A stretch of DNA of 5,075 bases from Archaeoglobales archaeon (GCA_003662985.1 QMZD01000161.1:1-5075), one strand, 5' to 3'. Shown: positions 1-3,884, counted from the stretch's first letter. Numbers and translations: made by a program. Notes: a model not told the origin generated them from the letters alone.

Positions 1-543
1 AAACAGGAGGTTTTTCTTCTTTGCCAACTCCCTCAACTCCTCCAAGAAAACATGATCATGGTCTCTCGTGCTGCTCATCCCGAATCCTTTGATATAACCT
101 TCTCTGCACAATTTTTCTGCCTCCTCGATATTTTTTGGCCTTGCAAACGCCACCACAGCCCCGAATTCATCGGCTGCTTTCAGAATCTCGATGCCCTTCA
201 AACCCATCTCCCTGAAGTCCGCCAGCCCAGTTGTGCCCCGAGATAAAGCGTACCTTATGGCCTCTCTACTCGCTCTCACAAGCGCTGCTTTGCTTGCGGA
301 GACTAAAACCTTGAATTTATACCCCCCAGGCCCGACCATATCCTCGAGATTCATTTTTGGAGGATCTGCTACCACAGAATCCATGAGGTGAGCATGGGAG
401 TTGAAGAACGAGGGCATCAACACCTTCTCAATCTCACCTCTTACTTCCTTTTCTTCGAAGATGAGTTTTTTTCGATGGAAGAGACCTCTCTTTACCTCCA
501 GATCCTTTCCGATGAGGTAGGCAGGAAAAGCATCGGAGGGCAT
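1..543 (-). CDS. Amidohydrolase-family metal-dependent hydrolase, N-terminal part (runs off left edge)
   Basis: This reading frame is open from an ATG at 543 to the window edge, giving 181 residues with no stop. Residues 1-40 look like the short beta-sandwich that precedes the barrel in amidohydrolases. The segment PSFFNSHAHLMDS (44-56) carries the metal-binding HxH motif as H50 and H52. It is followed by a Pro-Pro / GPGGYKFK stretch (61-78) and by RGTTGLADFRE (102-112), an arrangement I associate with archaeal amidohydrolases of the cytosine-deaminase-related group (COG0402-like). The later barrel histidines and the catalytic aspartate would lie outside the window, so the substrate cannot be judged. 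The gene is transcribed divergently from the Sec61beta gene. No in-frame ATG, GTG or TTG lies between 543 and the upstream stop, and a TATA element about 25 bases upstream suggests a leaderless mRNA. Family assignment is firm; specific function is unknown. Confidence 0.85.
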   Translation of the reverse strand, partial: MPSDAFPAYLIGKDLEVKRGLFHRKKLIFEEKEVRGEIEKVLMPSFFNSHAHLMDSVVADPPKMNLEDMVGPGGYKFKVLVSASKAALVRASREAIRYALSRGTTGLADFREMGLKGIEILKAADEFGAVVAFARPKNIEEAEKLCREGYIKGFGMSSTRDHDHVFLEELRELAKKKNLLF

Positions 544-563
544 TAAGGGAAAAATGTTGGGAA

Positions 564-575
564 GTATAAAAATTC
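564..575 (-). promoter_or_regulatory. TATA-type promoter of the amidohydrolase gene (leaderless)
   Basis: Read on the minus strand this is GAATTTTTATAC, a good archaeal TATA element. Its centre (about 568) is 25 bases from the A of the ATG at 543, the usual TATA-to-transcription-start distance, and no Shine-Dalgarno sequence precedes the ATG. The transcript therefore probably starts at or very near the start codon. This rests on spacing only. Confidence 0.5.
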
Positions 576-624
576 TACCTCAAGCATTCTAAGCCCACGA
601 AGCAGTTAAATCATTACCGAACCA

Positions 625-637
625 TTAAAGTTAAATA
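625..637 (+). promoter_or_regulatory. TATA-type promoter of the Sec61beta-engB pair (leaderless)
   Basis: The sequence TAAAGTTAAATA combines a purine-rich BRE-like stretch with a TTAAATA TATA core at 631-637. The core's centre (634) is 26 bases from the ATG at 660. No Shine-Dalgarno sequence lies in the intervening bases. The arrangement predicts a leaderless transcript starting at about 660 and carrying both downstream genes. Confidence 0.5.
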
Positions 638-659
638 CAAACAACGAGCAATAACCTCT

Positions 660-830
660 ATGGCGAAGACGAAAAAGGCAAAGACCCCGCCTCTGATGTC
701 CTCCGCAGGAATAATGAGATACTTCGAGGAGGAGAAAACCCAGATAAAGATCAACCCAAAAAGTGTTTTCGCTTTTGGAATCATAATTGGTGCTGTCATC
801 TTCATTCTCAACCTCTACTACGGACTCTAA
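660..830 (+). CDS. secG: Preprotein translocase subunit Sec61beta (SecG-equivalent), 56 aa
   Basis: The 56-residue product begins MAKTKKAKTPPLMSSAGIMR and has the standard build of archaeal Sec61beta. A short basic cytosolic tail comes first, then a conserved Pro-Leu / Ser-Ser-Ala-Gly-hydrophobic-hydrophobic-Arg-Tyr-Phe-Glu-Glu segment (11-25), the linker KINPKSVF (30-37), and one C-terminal transmembrane helix (about 36-53) ending LNLYYGL. This subunit is a small tail-anchored partner of SecY (Sec61alpha) and SecE (Sec61gamma) in the protein-conducting channel; it supports but does not form the pore. The length is normal for the family. It is the first gene of a likely two-gene transcript: engB starts 13 bases after its stop. 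The start is fixed by the family N-terminus and by a TATA element 26 bases upstream. Its small size makes it easy to miss in automatic gene calling. Confidence 0.93.
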   Translation: MAKTKKAKTPPLMSSAGIMRYFEEEKTQIKINPKSVFAFGIIIGAVIFILNLYYGL

Positions 831-843
831 ACATCCAAATACC

Positions 844-1440
844 ATGAATTCTAAAATTTTAGGCGAAGTTATCTTTGCAGGAAGATCAAATGTTGGAAAA
901 TCAACCCTCTTTTCAGATCTCTTCGGCGTGGAAGTGAGAAAGGGCAGAAAGCCCGGGACTACGATCAAACCAAACACACTTTATCTGCGAGGATTACAGA
1001 TAACGGATCTTCCTGGATACGGTTTCATCCATGGAATGAGCAGAGAGTTCTCGGAGAGGGTAAAGGATTTCATCGTCCATTACGTTGAGGATAACTGCAA
1101 GAGGATAATCGTTGCAATCCAGGTCATAGATGGAAAATCGTTCATCCAGATCGTCGAAAGATGGGAGGAGAGGGGAGAGATACCGATCGACATAGAGATG
1201 TTTGAATTTCTGAACGATTTCGACTTTCCGGTGTTCATAGCGGTAAACAAGATGGACAAAGTAGAGAAGAAGGATTATCTGCTGAACGTAATCGCAAAAA
1301 AGATGGGGATGATACCACCCTGGACGAATTGGAAGCATCGAATATTCCCAATTTCAGCAAAGAGGGGTGAGACCGAGAACATAAAAAAGGCTTTAAAGAA
1401 GGTACTCTCGGAAAAGGGTTTTGGCGGTATTTTGAAGTAG
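844..1440 (+). CDS. engB: GTP-binding protein EngB (YihA family), 198 aa
   Basis: This is a TRAFAC-class GTPase of the EngB/YihA family with all motifs visible. The P-loop is GRSNVGKST (13-21), the switch-I region with the conserved Pro-Gly-Thr-Thr is at 37-40, the G3 motif DLPGYG is at 55-60, G4 is NKMD (135-138) and G5 is SAK (171-173). Bacterial EngB is needed for large ribosomal subunit assembly; the archaeal orthologue is presumed to do similar work in the cytoplasm, but that is inference. The ATG at 844 is preferred because the P-loop then lies at the usual short distance from the N-terminus. An upstream in-frame start at 787 would overlap the Sec61beta gene by 44 bases and add a Ser/Thr-rich leader foreign to the family. 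No clear Shine-Dalgarno sequence precedes 844, so translation may depend on the upstream gene 13 bases away. Confidence 0.93.
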   Translation: MNSKILGEVIFAGRSNVGKSTLFSDLFGVEVRKGRKPGTTIKPNTLYLRGLQITDLPGYGFIHGMSREFSERVKDFIVHYVEDNCKRIIVAIQVIDGKSFIQIVERWEERGEIPIDIEMFEFLNDFDFPVFIAVNKMDKVEKKDYLLNVIAKKMGMIPPWTNWKHRIFPISAKRGETENIKKALKKVLSEKGFGGILK

Positions 1441-1448
1441 TTCTTTTG

Positions 1449-1499
1449 AGATCAGCCTTTTAAGATCAGACTTCTTTAAGATTAAGCCCAAAGATCAAG
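1449..1499. repeat. Four AGATCA-like short direct repeats downstream of engB
   Basis: AGATCAG occurs at 1449-1455 and 1463-1469, followed by the variants AGATTAAG (1479-1486) and AGATCAAG (1492-1499), with start-to-start spacings of 14, 16 and 13 bases. Short pyrimidine tracts (TTCTTTT, CCTTTT, CTTCTTT) sit between them. They lie in the 172-base gap between engB and the next gene, which otherwise shows no convincing gene. They could belong to an engB termination region or be a protein-binding array; nothing in the sequence decides this. Confidence 0.35.
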
Positions 1500-1572
1500 C
1501 CAGTAAACGCGATCTCCATTTCAGTTTTCACCAAAAACATGAGAAACACTATCAATCATCATCCATTTCGAA

Positions 1573-1582
1573 AGTATTATTA
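1573..1582 (+). promoter_or_regulatory. Possible TATA element for the 57-aa gene and the SAMP-like gene
   Basis: AGTATTATTA is the only TATA-like element close upstream of the 57-residue gene. Its centre is about 24 bases from an in-frame TTG at 1601 and about 36 bases from the ATG at 1613. A transcript starting near 1603 would give the ATG a leader of about ten bases. The match is weaker than the other promoters in this window. Confidence 0.3.
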
Positions 1583-1612
1583 CCTCTCAAAACCAAGTTA
1601 TTGTTGATAGCT

Positions 1613-1786
1613 ATGAGACGATTCAATTGGAGACTTTTTAGAAAAAAGGGCACTTCTAAAGAGGCTAGCAAGGACGAAAAACTTCTTCAGAAAAATGTCG
1701 ACGACCTGAAGCGGGAAGCCCTTACGAGGGGTGGAAATGAGGGGATAAAGAGCATGGCCAAAGAGCTTTTAACGGAGGAAGAATGA
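1613..1786 (+). CDS. Small charged protein of unknown function, 57 aa
   Basis: I do not recognise a family. The product starts MRRFNWRLFRKKG, a strongly basic, aromatic stretch that could be an amphipathic or nucleic-acid/membrane-contacting helix. A Lys/Glu/Asp-rich middle follows (KEASKDEKLLQKNVDDLKRE), and the end is acidic (KELLTEEE). There are no cysteines, no signal peptide and no obvious membrane segment; a mostly helical fold is likely. Support for its being real comes from codon-like composition, a TATA-like element upstream, and its place 57 bases ahead of a SAMP-like gene on the same strand. An in-frame TTG at 1601 would add four residues (MLIA); the ATG is the simpler choice. It might work with the beta-grasp protein downstream, but this is only suggested by adjacency. 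Confidence 0.55.
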   Translation: MRRFNWRLFRKKGTSKEASKDEKLLQKNVDDLKREALTRGGNEGIKSMAKELLTEEE

Positions 1787-1790
1787 TTGA

Positions 1791-1820
1791 ATAAATGACA
1801 ATAAACGACAATAAATGATA
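1791..1820 (+). repeat. Three tandem 10-bp repeats (ATAAAYGACA)
   Basis: Three back-to-back decamers, ATAAATGACA, ATAAACGACA and ATAAATGATA, fill most of the spacer between the 57-residue gene and the SAMP-like gene. A fourth, poorer copy (AGAAAATGAT) follows. The array is non-coding in all three frames and ends just before the Shine-Dalgarno site of the next gene. It may be replication slippage, or an unstructured A-rich leader that keeps the downstream ribosome site accessible. Confidence 0.6.
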
Positions 1821-1831
1821 AGAAAATGATC

Positions 1832-1835
1832 GAGG
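1832..1835 (+). promoter_or_regulatory. Ribosome binding site of the SAMP-like gene
   Basis: GAGG is followed by an eight-base spacer and the ATG at 1844. It fixes this ATG as the start and shows that the gene is translated from a leadered message, consistent with cotranscription with the 57-residue gene upstream. Confidence 0.6.
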
Positions 1836-1843
1836 ATTGGTAA

Positions 1844-2062
1844 ATGGGAAAGATCAGGCTGAAGGTTCGTTTTATCGGCGGTTTCGATAGGGATTCCGAG
1901 GAAATCGCGGTTGAAGAAAACTCGACCTATCTCGATCTTTTAAACATTTTTAACATCAATCCCGAGACCGTTCTCATACTGAGAAACGGCAAACCTGTGC
2001 CGATCGATGACAGGGTTGAGAAAGGGGAAATAAAGGTACTAAGAGTTATTTCCGGTGGTTAA
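1844..2062 (+). CDS. Ubiquitin-like small modifier / MoaD-ThiS-family beta-grasp protein, 72 aa
   Basis: The 72-residue product has the beta-grasp pattern: strand KIRLKVRFI (3-11), an IAVEENSTYLDLL strand-turn-helix segment (about 21-33), NPETVLILRNGKPVPIDD (39-56) and the terminal KVLRVISGG. It ends exactly on the exposed Gly-Gly that is adenylated by an E1-like enzyme. Members of this family become a C-terminal thiocarboxylate for sulfur transfer (molybdopterin, thiamine, tRNA thiolation), or an isopeptide-linked protein tag in archaea (SAMPs). The VLRNG / VLRVISGG pattern is typical of archaeal SAMP2/ThiS-like proteins. There are no cysteines. No E1 (UbaA/MoeB/ThiF), MoaE or thiamine gene is present in the window, so sulfur carrier and protein modifier cannot be told apart. 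It is preceded by an unknown 57-residue gene and followed by a strong terminator. Confidence 0.85.
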   Translation: MGKIRLKVRFIGGFDRDSEEIAVEENSTYLDLLNIFNINPETVLILRNGKPVPIDDRVEKGEIKVLRVISGG

Positions 2063-2069
2063 TAGTCGC

Positions 2070-2108
2070 TTTTTCAATTTTTAAAATTTTTTAAAAATTT
2101 TTTAAAAT
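2070..2108. terminator. T-rich terminator region between convergent gene pairs
   Basis: Immediately after the SAMP-like stop codon, CTTTTTCAATTTTTAAAATTTT and the following bases form several oligo-T runs on the plus strand alternating with oligo-A runs, which are oligo-T runs on the minus strand. Archaeal RNA polymerase terminates on such tracts. Because the array is nearly self-complementary (repeated TTAAAATTTT units), it can serve both the plus-strand SAMP pair and the minus-strand AbrB pair that converge here. Confidence 0.65.
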
Positions 2109-2136
2109 AAACAGAAGTAAATCTATATTTGGGCAA

Positions 2137-2265
2137 TCACTTTGGCTGAAACGCCTTCGCCGGGCATTTTTCCACATCCATGTCTGCCGGCACTTCATGC
2201 CCGAAACAGTTGCCCTTCGACTCATCTATCGGCTCATAAAACTTGCATTCCTTACATGTAGGCAT
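2137..2265 (-). CDS. 42-aa four-cysteine protein, similar to BssC/TutF small subunits
   Basis: The reading frame starts at an ATG at 2265 behind an excellent ribosome site and encodes 42 residues beginning MPTCKECKFYEPIDESKGNC. Cysteines are C4, C7, C20 and C34, and the end is CPAKAFQPK. The pattern C-x2-C-x-F, a short acidic loop, KGxC, then a C-terminal C-x-AF-K segment resembles the gamma subunit of benzylsuccinate synthase (BssC/TutF type) and related glycyl-radical small subunits. Those bind an iron-sulfur cluster through four cysteines and help control the radical enzyme. The present protein is shorter than BssC, and no glycyl-radical catalytic subunit is in the window. A generic zinc- or Fe-S-binding mini-protein is therefore equally possible. 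It follows the AbrB-type gene by 14 bases and is almost certainly cotranscribed with it. Existence is well supported; function is inference. Confidence 0.75.
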   Translation of the reverse strand: MPTCKECKFYEPIDESKGNCFGHEVPADMDVEKCPAKAFQPK

Positions 2266-2268
2266 TTT

Positions 2269-2278
2269 ATCACCTCCT
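2269..2278 (-). promoter_or_regulatory. Strong Shine-Dalgarno site of the four-cysteine gene
   Basis: On the minus strand this reads AGGAGGTGAT, a perfect ten-base complement to the 3' end of archaeal 16S rRNA, with GGAGG seven bases from the ATG at 2265. It is the best ribosome site in the window and the main evidence that the 42-residue frame is a real, well-translated gene. It sits one base beyond the stop codon of the AbrB-type gene. Confidence 0.85.
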
Positions 2279-2279
2279 T

Positions 2280-2510
2280 TTACTTTTTAAAAAACTCCTC
2301 ATCCTCCTGCAGCCTGTACATCAGCTCATCGATTTTCTCAAGCTTTATTAAAGTGAATCCGGCCTCATCCCTTCTTTTGATCACAAACAGTTTGTCTCCC
2401 TGTTTTATGTCCAAATCCTTCCTTAAATCAACTGGAATAGCGACCTGACCCTTGTCACTCACCGTTACAACTCCATAAACGATCCTCATCTTTCCGCATA
2501 CACCCTTCAT
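2280..2510 (-). CDS. AbrB/MazE/SpoVT-type DNA-binding protein, 76 aa
   Basis: Residues 11-55 hold the swapped-hairpin AbrB domain, with the signature TVSDKGQVAIPVDLRKDL (16-33) followed by IKQGDKLFVI (35-44). Proteins of this fold bind DNA as dimers and act as transition-state regulators, autorepressors or antitoxins. The C-terminal tail LEKIDELMYRLQEDEEFFKK is an acidic helix, as found in antitoxin-like and regulator members. No PIN, MazF or other toxin gene adjoins it. The partner instead is a 42-residue four-cysteine protein 14 bases downstream. The start could also be the internal ATG at 2489 (69 residues), which fits the family N-terminus better; neither start has a clear ribosome site. 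Three 9-bp direct repeats lie just upstream, over the predicted transcription start, so the protein may repress its own operon. DNA binding is confident; the targets are inferred. Confidence 0.85.
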   Translation of the reverse strand: MKGVCGKMRIVYGVVTVSDKGQVAIPVDLRKDLDIKQGDKLFVIKRRDEAGFTLIKLEKIDELMYRLQEDEEFFKK

Positions 2511-2530
2511 ATTCTTTCAAACTCAAAAAA

Positions 2531-2557
2531 TTCTTACTTTTCTTACTTATCTTACTA
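2531..2557 (-). repeat. Three 9-bp direct repeats; candidate operator of the AbrB-type operon
   Basis: On the plus strand TTCTTACTT (2531-2539) is repeated exactly at 2540-2548, and an imperfect copy ATCTTACTA follows at 2549-2557. The array lies between the TATA element at 2561-2570 and the AbrB start codon at 2510, covering the predicted transcription start near 2540. A further CTTACT occurs at 2595-2600 on the other side of the TATA box. Repressor sites that overlap the start point are standard for autoregulated archaeal operons; binding by this protein is inference. Confidence 0.5.
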
Positions 2558-2560
2558 TCT

Positions 2561-2570
2561 GGTATAAAAG
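2561..2570 (-). promoter_or_regulatory. TATA-type promoter of the AbrB / four-cysteine pair
   Basis: Read on the minus strand, CTTTTATACC is a good TATA element. Its centre (about 2566) predicts transcription starting near 2540, giving a leader of about 30 bases before the ATG at 2510. The three 9-bp repeats lie inside this leader and over the start point. Confidence 0.5.
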
Positions 2571-2621
2571 TTTTGTGTTGAGGAGGTTTGTTAACTTACT
2601 CCAAAGCTCGCTCGCCGCCAA

Positions 2622-2632
2622 AAATATTTAAA
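2622..2632 (+). promoter_or_regulatory. TATA-type promoter of the PH-domain membrane protein gene
   Basis: AATATTTAAAA lies in the divergent region between the AbrB-type gene and the membrane protein gene. A centre near 2626 places the transcription start around 2652, leaving a leader of about 12 bases that just contains the GAGGTGA ribosome site. Confidence 0.45.
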
Positions 2633-2651
2633 AATTCAGAATAAAATTTAT

Positions 2652-2658
2652 GAGGTGA
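2652..2658 (+). promoter_or_regulatory. Shine-Dalgarno site deciding the PH-domain gene start
   Basis: GAGGTGA ends five bases before the ATG at 2664. An in-frame GTG at 2655 falls inside this site and so is not the start; using it would leave the gene without a ribosome site. Confidence 0.75.
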
Positions 2659-2663
2659 CAAAC

Positions 2664-3251
2664 ATGAGAGAAAAACTCGAAATAAAAATAGGTGAGGAAT
2701 TCAAGCCAGCACCACAATTTAAGAAGCTTTATTACACCTATTTAGTGTTAGTGATTCTTTTTGGTATTTTGATATGGTATCTCCCTGTATTGCTTTTCAC
2801 TCCGTTTGAAGTAAAACTCTGTGTTTCAATACCAATTTTGGCTATTCTAATCTTCATAGCTCACTGGATTCCAAAATACTATGATACGGTAGTCTACAAA
2901 CTTACCGAAAACGAGATTGTATGGAAAAGGGGAGTATGGTTCAAAAATATGGGAATCGTTCCCTATAACAGGATAACCAATATTGACATAACTCAAGGTC
3001 CCATTTCAAGAATGCTAGGAATTGCCGCTCTTAAAATTCAAACCGCAGGTTATTCTGGACAACAAGCCAGAGCTGAGATAAGAATAGAAGGAATCGAACA
3101 ATTTGAGGAGTTAAGGGAGTTGATAATGCGATTTGTTAAAGGTAAAAAGCCTGTAGCAGTGGAAACTTACGAGGAAGAGAACATTGATTTAAAAATTCTT
3201 AATGAATTGGTTAAGATACGAAAACTGCTGGAGAAATCTTCAGGAAAATGA
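2664..3251 (+). CDS. Membrane protein with bacterial PH domain (bPH2, YdbS/YdbT-like), 195 aa
   Basis: After a charged cytosolic start (1-21) come two transmembrane helices, about 24-45 and 50-69, separated by a short loop with Pro and Glu. A bPH2 (DUF304) domain follows from Y72: YKLTENEIVWKRGVW (78-92), VPYNRITNIDITQGPISRM (99-117) and GIAALKIQTAG (119-129) are the family's recurring strands. A polar C-terminal helix (about 172-190, ILNELVKIRKLLEK) may form a coiled coil. Members of this family are widespread in bacteria and archaea; their molecular role is mostly unknown, with membrane or cell-envelope stress links in some bacteria. The length fits single-domain members. GC content in sampled stretches (roughly 30-40%) is lower than in the neighbouring genes, which may indicate a different history. 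It is divergent from the AbrB-type gene, and no operon partner is visible. Confidence 0.85.
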   Translation: MREKLEIKIGEEFKPAPQFKKLYYTYLVLVILFGILIWYLPVLLFTPFEVKLCVSIPILAILIFIAHWIPKYYDTVVYKLTENEIVWKRGVWFKNMGIVPYNRITNIDITQGPISRMLGIAALKIQTAGYSGQQARAEIRIEGIEQFEELRELIMRFVKGKKPVAVETYEEENIDLKILNELVKIRKLLEKSSGK

Positions 3252-3270
3252 ATTGAAACCGCTTTAATGC

Positions 3271-3430
3271 TCACTCGCAACTCTTCAGCTCGCTGCCCTT
3301 TGGATCACTTAACAAGTAGATACTTGGCTTCGTCTTCGGCTACCTCAAATTTGCTCAGCTAACGCTCCACAAACCTCACATACCCCTTAACGTTACACCA
3401 ACAACAAGCTAACAGAACTTGTAGGGTAAG
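3271..3430 (-). pseudogene. Possible decayed coding remnant (C-terminal end of an unidentified gene)
   Basis: The 254-base gap between the PH-domain gene and the YlbF gene is GC-richer from about 3260 to 3420 than the A/T-rich part that follows. On the minus strand one frame reads CNVKGYVRFVER, a TAG stop (3359-3361), then LSKFEVAEDEAKYLLV (up to 3311). After one frame change it continues SDPKGSELKSCE to a stop at 3271-3273. Amino-acid composition and the natural-looking C-terminus suggest a gene end broken by one stop and one frameshift. I cannot name the family, and chance is not excluded. The rest of the gap is A/T-rich terminator-like sequence. Confidence 0.3.
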
Positions 3431-3441
3431 AAATTTAGGTT

Positions 3442-3495
3442 GAATAAAAATATAAAAGTTATGAAATATAAAAATTCAAAGAATTAATTAAAACC
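3442..3495 (-). terminator. T-rich terminator region downstream of the YlbF-family gene
   Basis: Read on the minus strand, this stretch after the YlbF stop contains repeated T-tracts (GGGTTTTAATTAATTC, AATTTTTATATTTC, AACTTTTATATTTTTATTC), the type of signal that ends archaeal transcripts. The same bases also contain TATA-like words on both strands, so a minor promoter role cannot be excluded. Confidence 0.45.
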
Positions 3496-3505
3496 CAAAT
3501 CAACC

Positions 3506-3868
3506 TTATCTCTGCCTGTAAACTTCAGCAATGTCCACGTTAATTCTCTGGCTTATTATGTCCGTAATCTCGCCCAGCATATCGAGCAATCTCGTATACG
3601 ACTCGAGAAAGTTTGAGAGACTTTCACGAGCCTTAAGCCTTGATTGAAGATCGGTTAGCTGATTCAACAGATCCTGATCAACCTCTCCAGAAAGCTGTTT
3701 GCTTATAAAATCCTGCTGCTTTTGTTGAAATTCCATTAATAGTTGCTGGGTTTCAGAATCCTCCTTTAATACCTCCTCTTTTTGCAGAAAATCGGCATAT
3801 TCTGTCGTTCCCATAATCGCATCCGAAAGTGCAATCGCCTTTTCCTTCAAATCGTCATTCAATTCCAT
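3506..3868 (-). CDS. YlbF/YmcA-family (Com_YlbF) helical protein, 120 aa
   Basis: The product is all-helical and polar, with the YlbF-family layout: LKEKAIALSDAIMGTTEYAD (helix 1), then a helix opening with EVLKEDSETQQLLMEFQQKQQ, a loop with LSGEVDQDLLNQL, and the closing segment LLDMLGEITDIISQRINVDI. Length is normal for the family. In Bacillus, YlbF acts with YmcA and YaaT in a complex that modulates RNase Y and mRNA processing; the archaeal role is not established. It could be mistaken for a prefoldin because of its Gln-rich helices, but the beta-hairpin region of prefoldin is absent. The start is ambiguous: ATG at 3868, or TTG two codons upstream at 3874, which is closer to the GGAGG site. 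It lies about 50 bases behind the RNase P component 4 gene and is probably cotranscribed with it. Confidence 0.8.
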   Translation of the reverse strand: MELNDDLKEKAIALSDAIMGTTEYADFLQKEEVLKEDSETQQLLMEFQQKQQDFISKQLSGEVDQDLLNQLTDLQSRLKARESLSNFLESYTRLLDMLGEITDIISQRINVDIAEVYRQR

Positions 3869-3874
3869 ATTCAA

Positions 3875-3884
3875 CTCATCCTCC
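3875..3884 (-). promoter_or_regulatory. Ribosome binding site of the YlbF-family gene
   Basis: On the minus strand GGAGGATGAG precedes the gene. The GGAGG core (3880-3884) is 11 bases from the ATG at 3868 but only 5 from a TTG at 3874, so spacing slightly favours the TTG and codon identity favours the ATG. The two products differ by two residues. The ATG inside the site itself runs into a stop after two codons. Confidence 0.6.

Noticed and set aside
787..843. Upstream in-frame start that would extend EngB by 19 residues
   Set aside because: It overlaps the Sec61beta coding region by 44 bases, adds a Ser/Thr-rich leader not typical of EngB, and moves the P-loop away from its usual position.
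606..977. Minus-strand open frame of 123 codons opposite Sec61beta and engB
   Set aside because: It is antisense to two recognised genes, has no family features, and reads as the complement of their codons.
994..1338. Minus-strand open frame of 114 codons inside engB
   Set aside because: It lies wholly antisense to a gene with all five GTPase motifs; no independent support.
1466..1540. 24-residue minus-strand frame beginning MFLVKTEME in the gap after engB
   Set aside because: It is hydrophobic and short, has no ribosome site, and cannot be told from chance.
1513..1563. Possible C/D-box RNA on the minus strand (ATGATGA followed by CTGA)
   Set aside because: The boxes are about 31 bases apart with no convincing internal D' and C' boxes and no terminal stem, so it does not fit an archaeal C/D guide RNA.
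2197..2448. Plus-strand open frame of 83 codons across the AbrB and four-cysteine genes
   Set aside because: It is antisense to both genes, Ser/Phe-rich as expected of complement reading, and lacks a ribosome site.
2650..2658. Two-codon frame ATGAGGTGA just before the PH-domain gene
   Set aside because: It coincides with the Shine-Dalgarno sequence GAGGTGA; a start-stop by chance is the simpler reading.
3267..3362. Plus-strand 31-residue frame starting MLTRNSS
   Set aside because: It has no ribosome site or promoter; the better protein-like reading of this stretch is on the minus strand.
3506..3868. Prefoldin beta subunit as the identity of the minus-strand helical protein
   Set aside because: The Gln-rich helices suggest it at first sight, but the central beta-hairpin segment of prefoldin is missing and the helix order matches the YlbF family.
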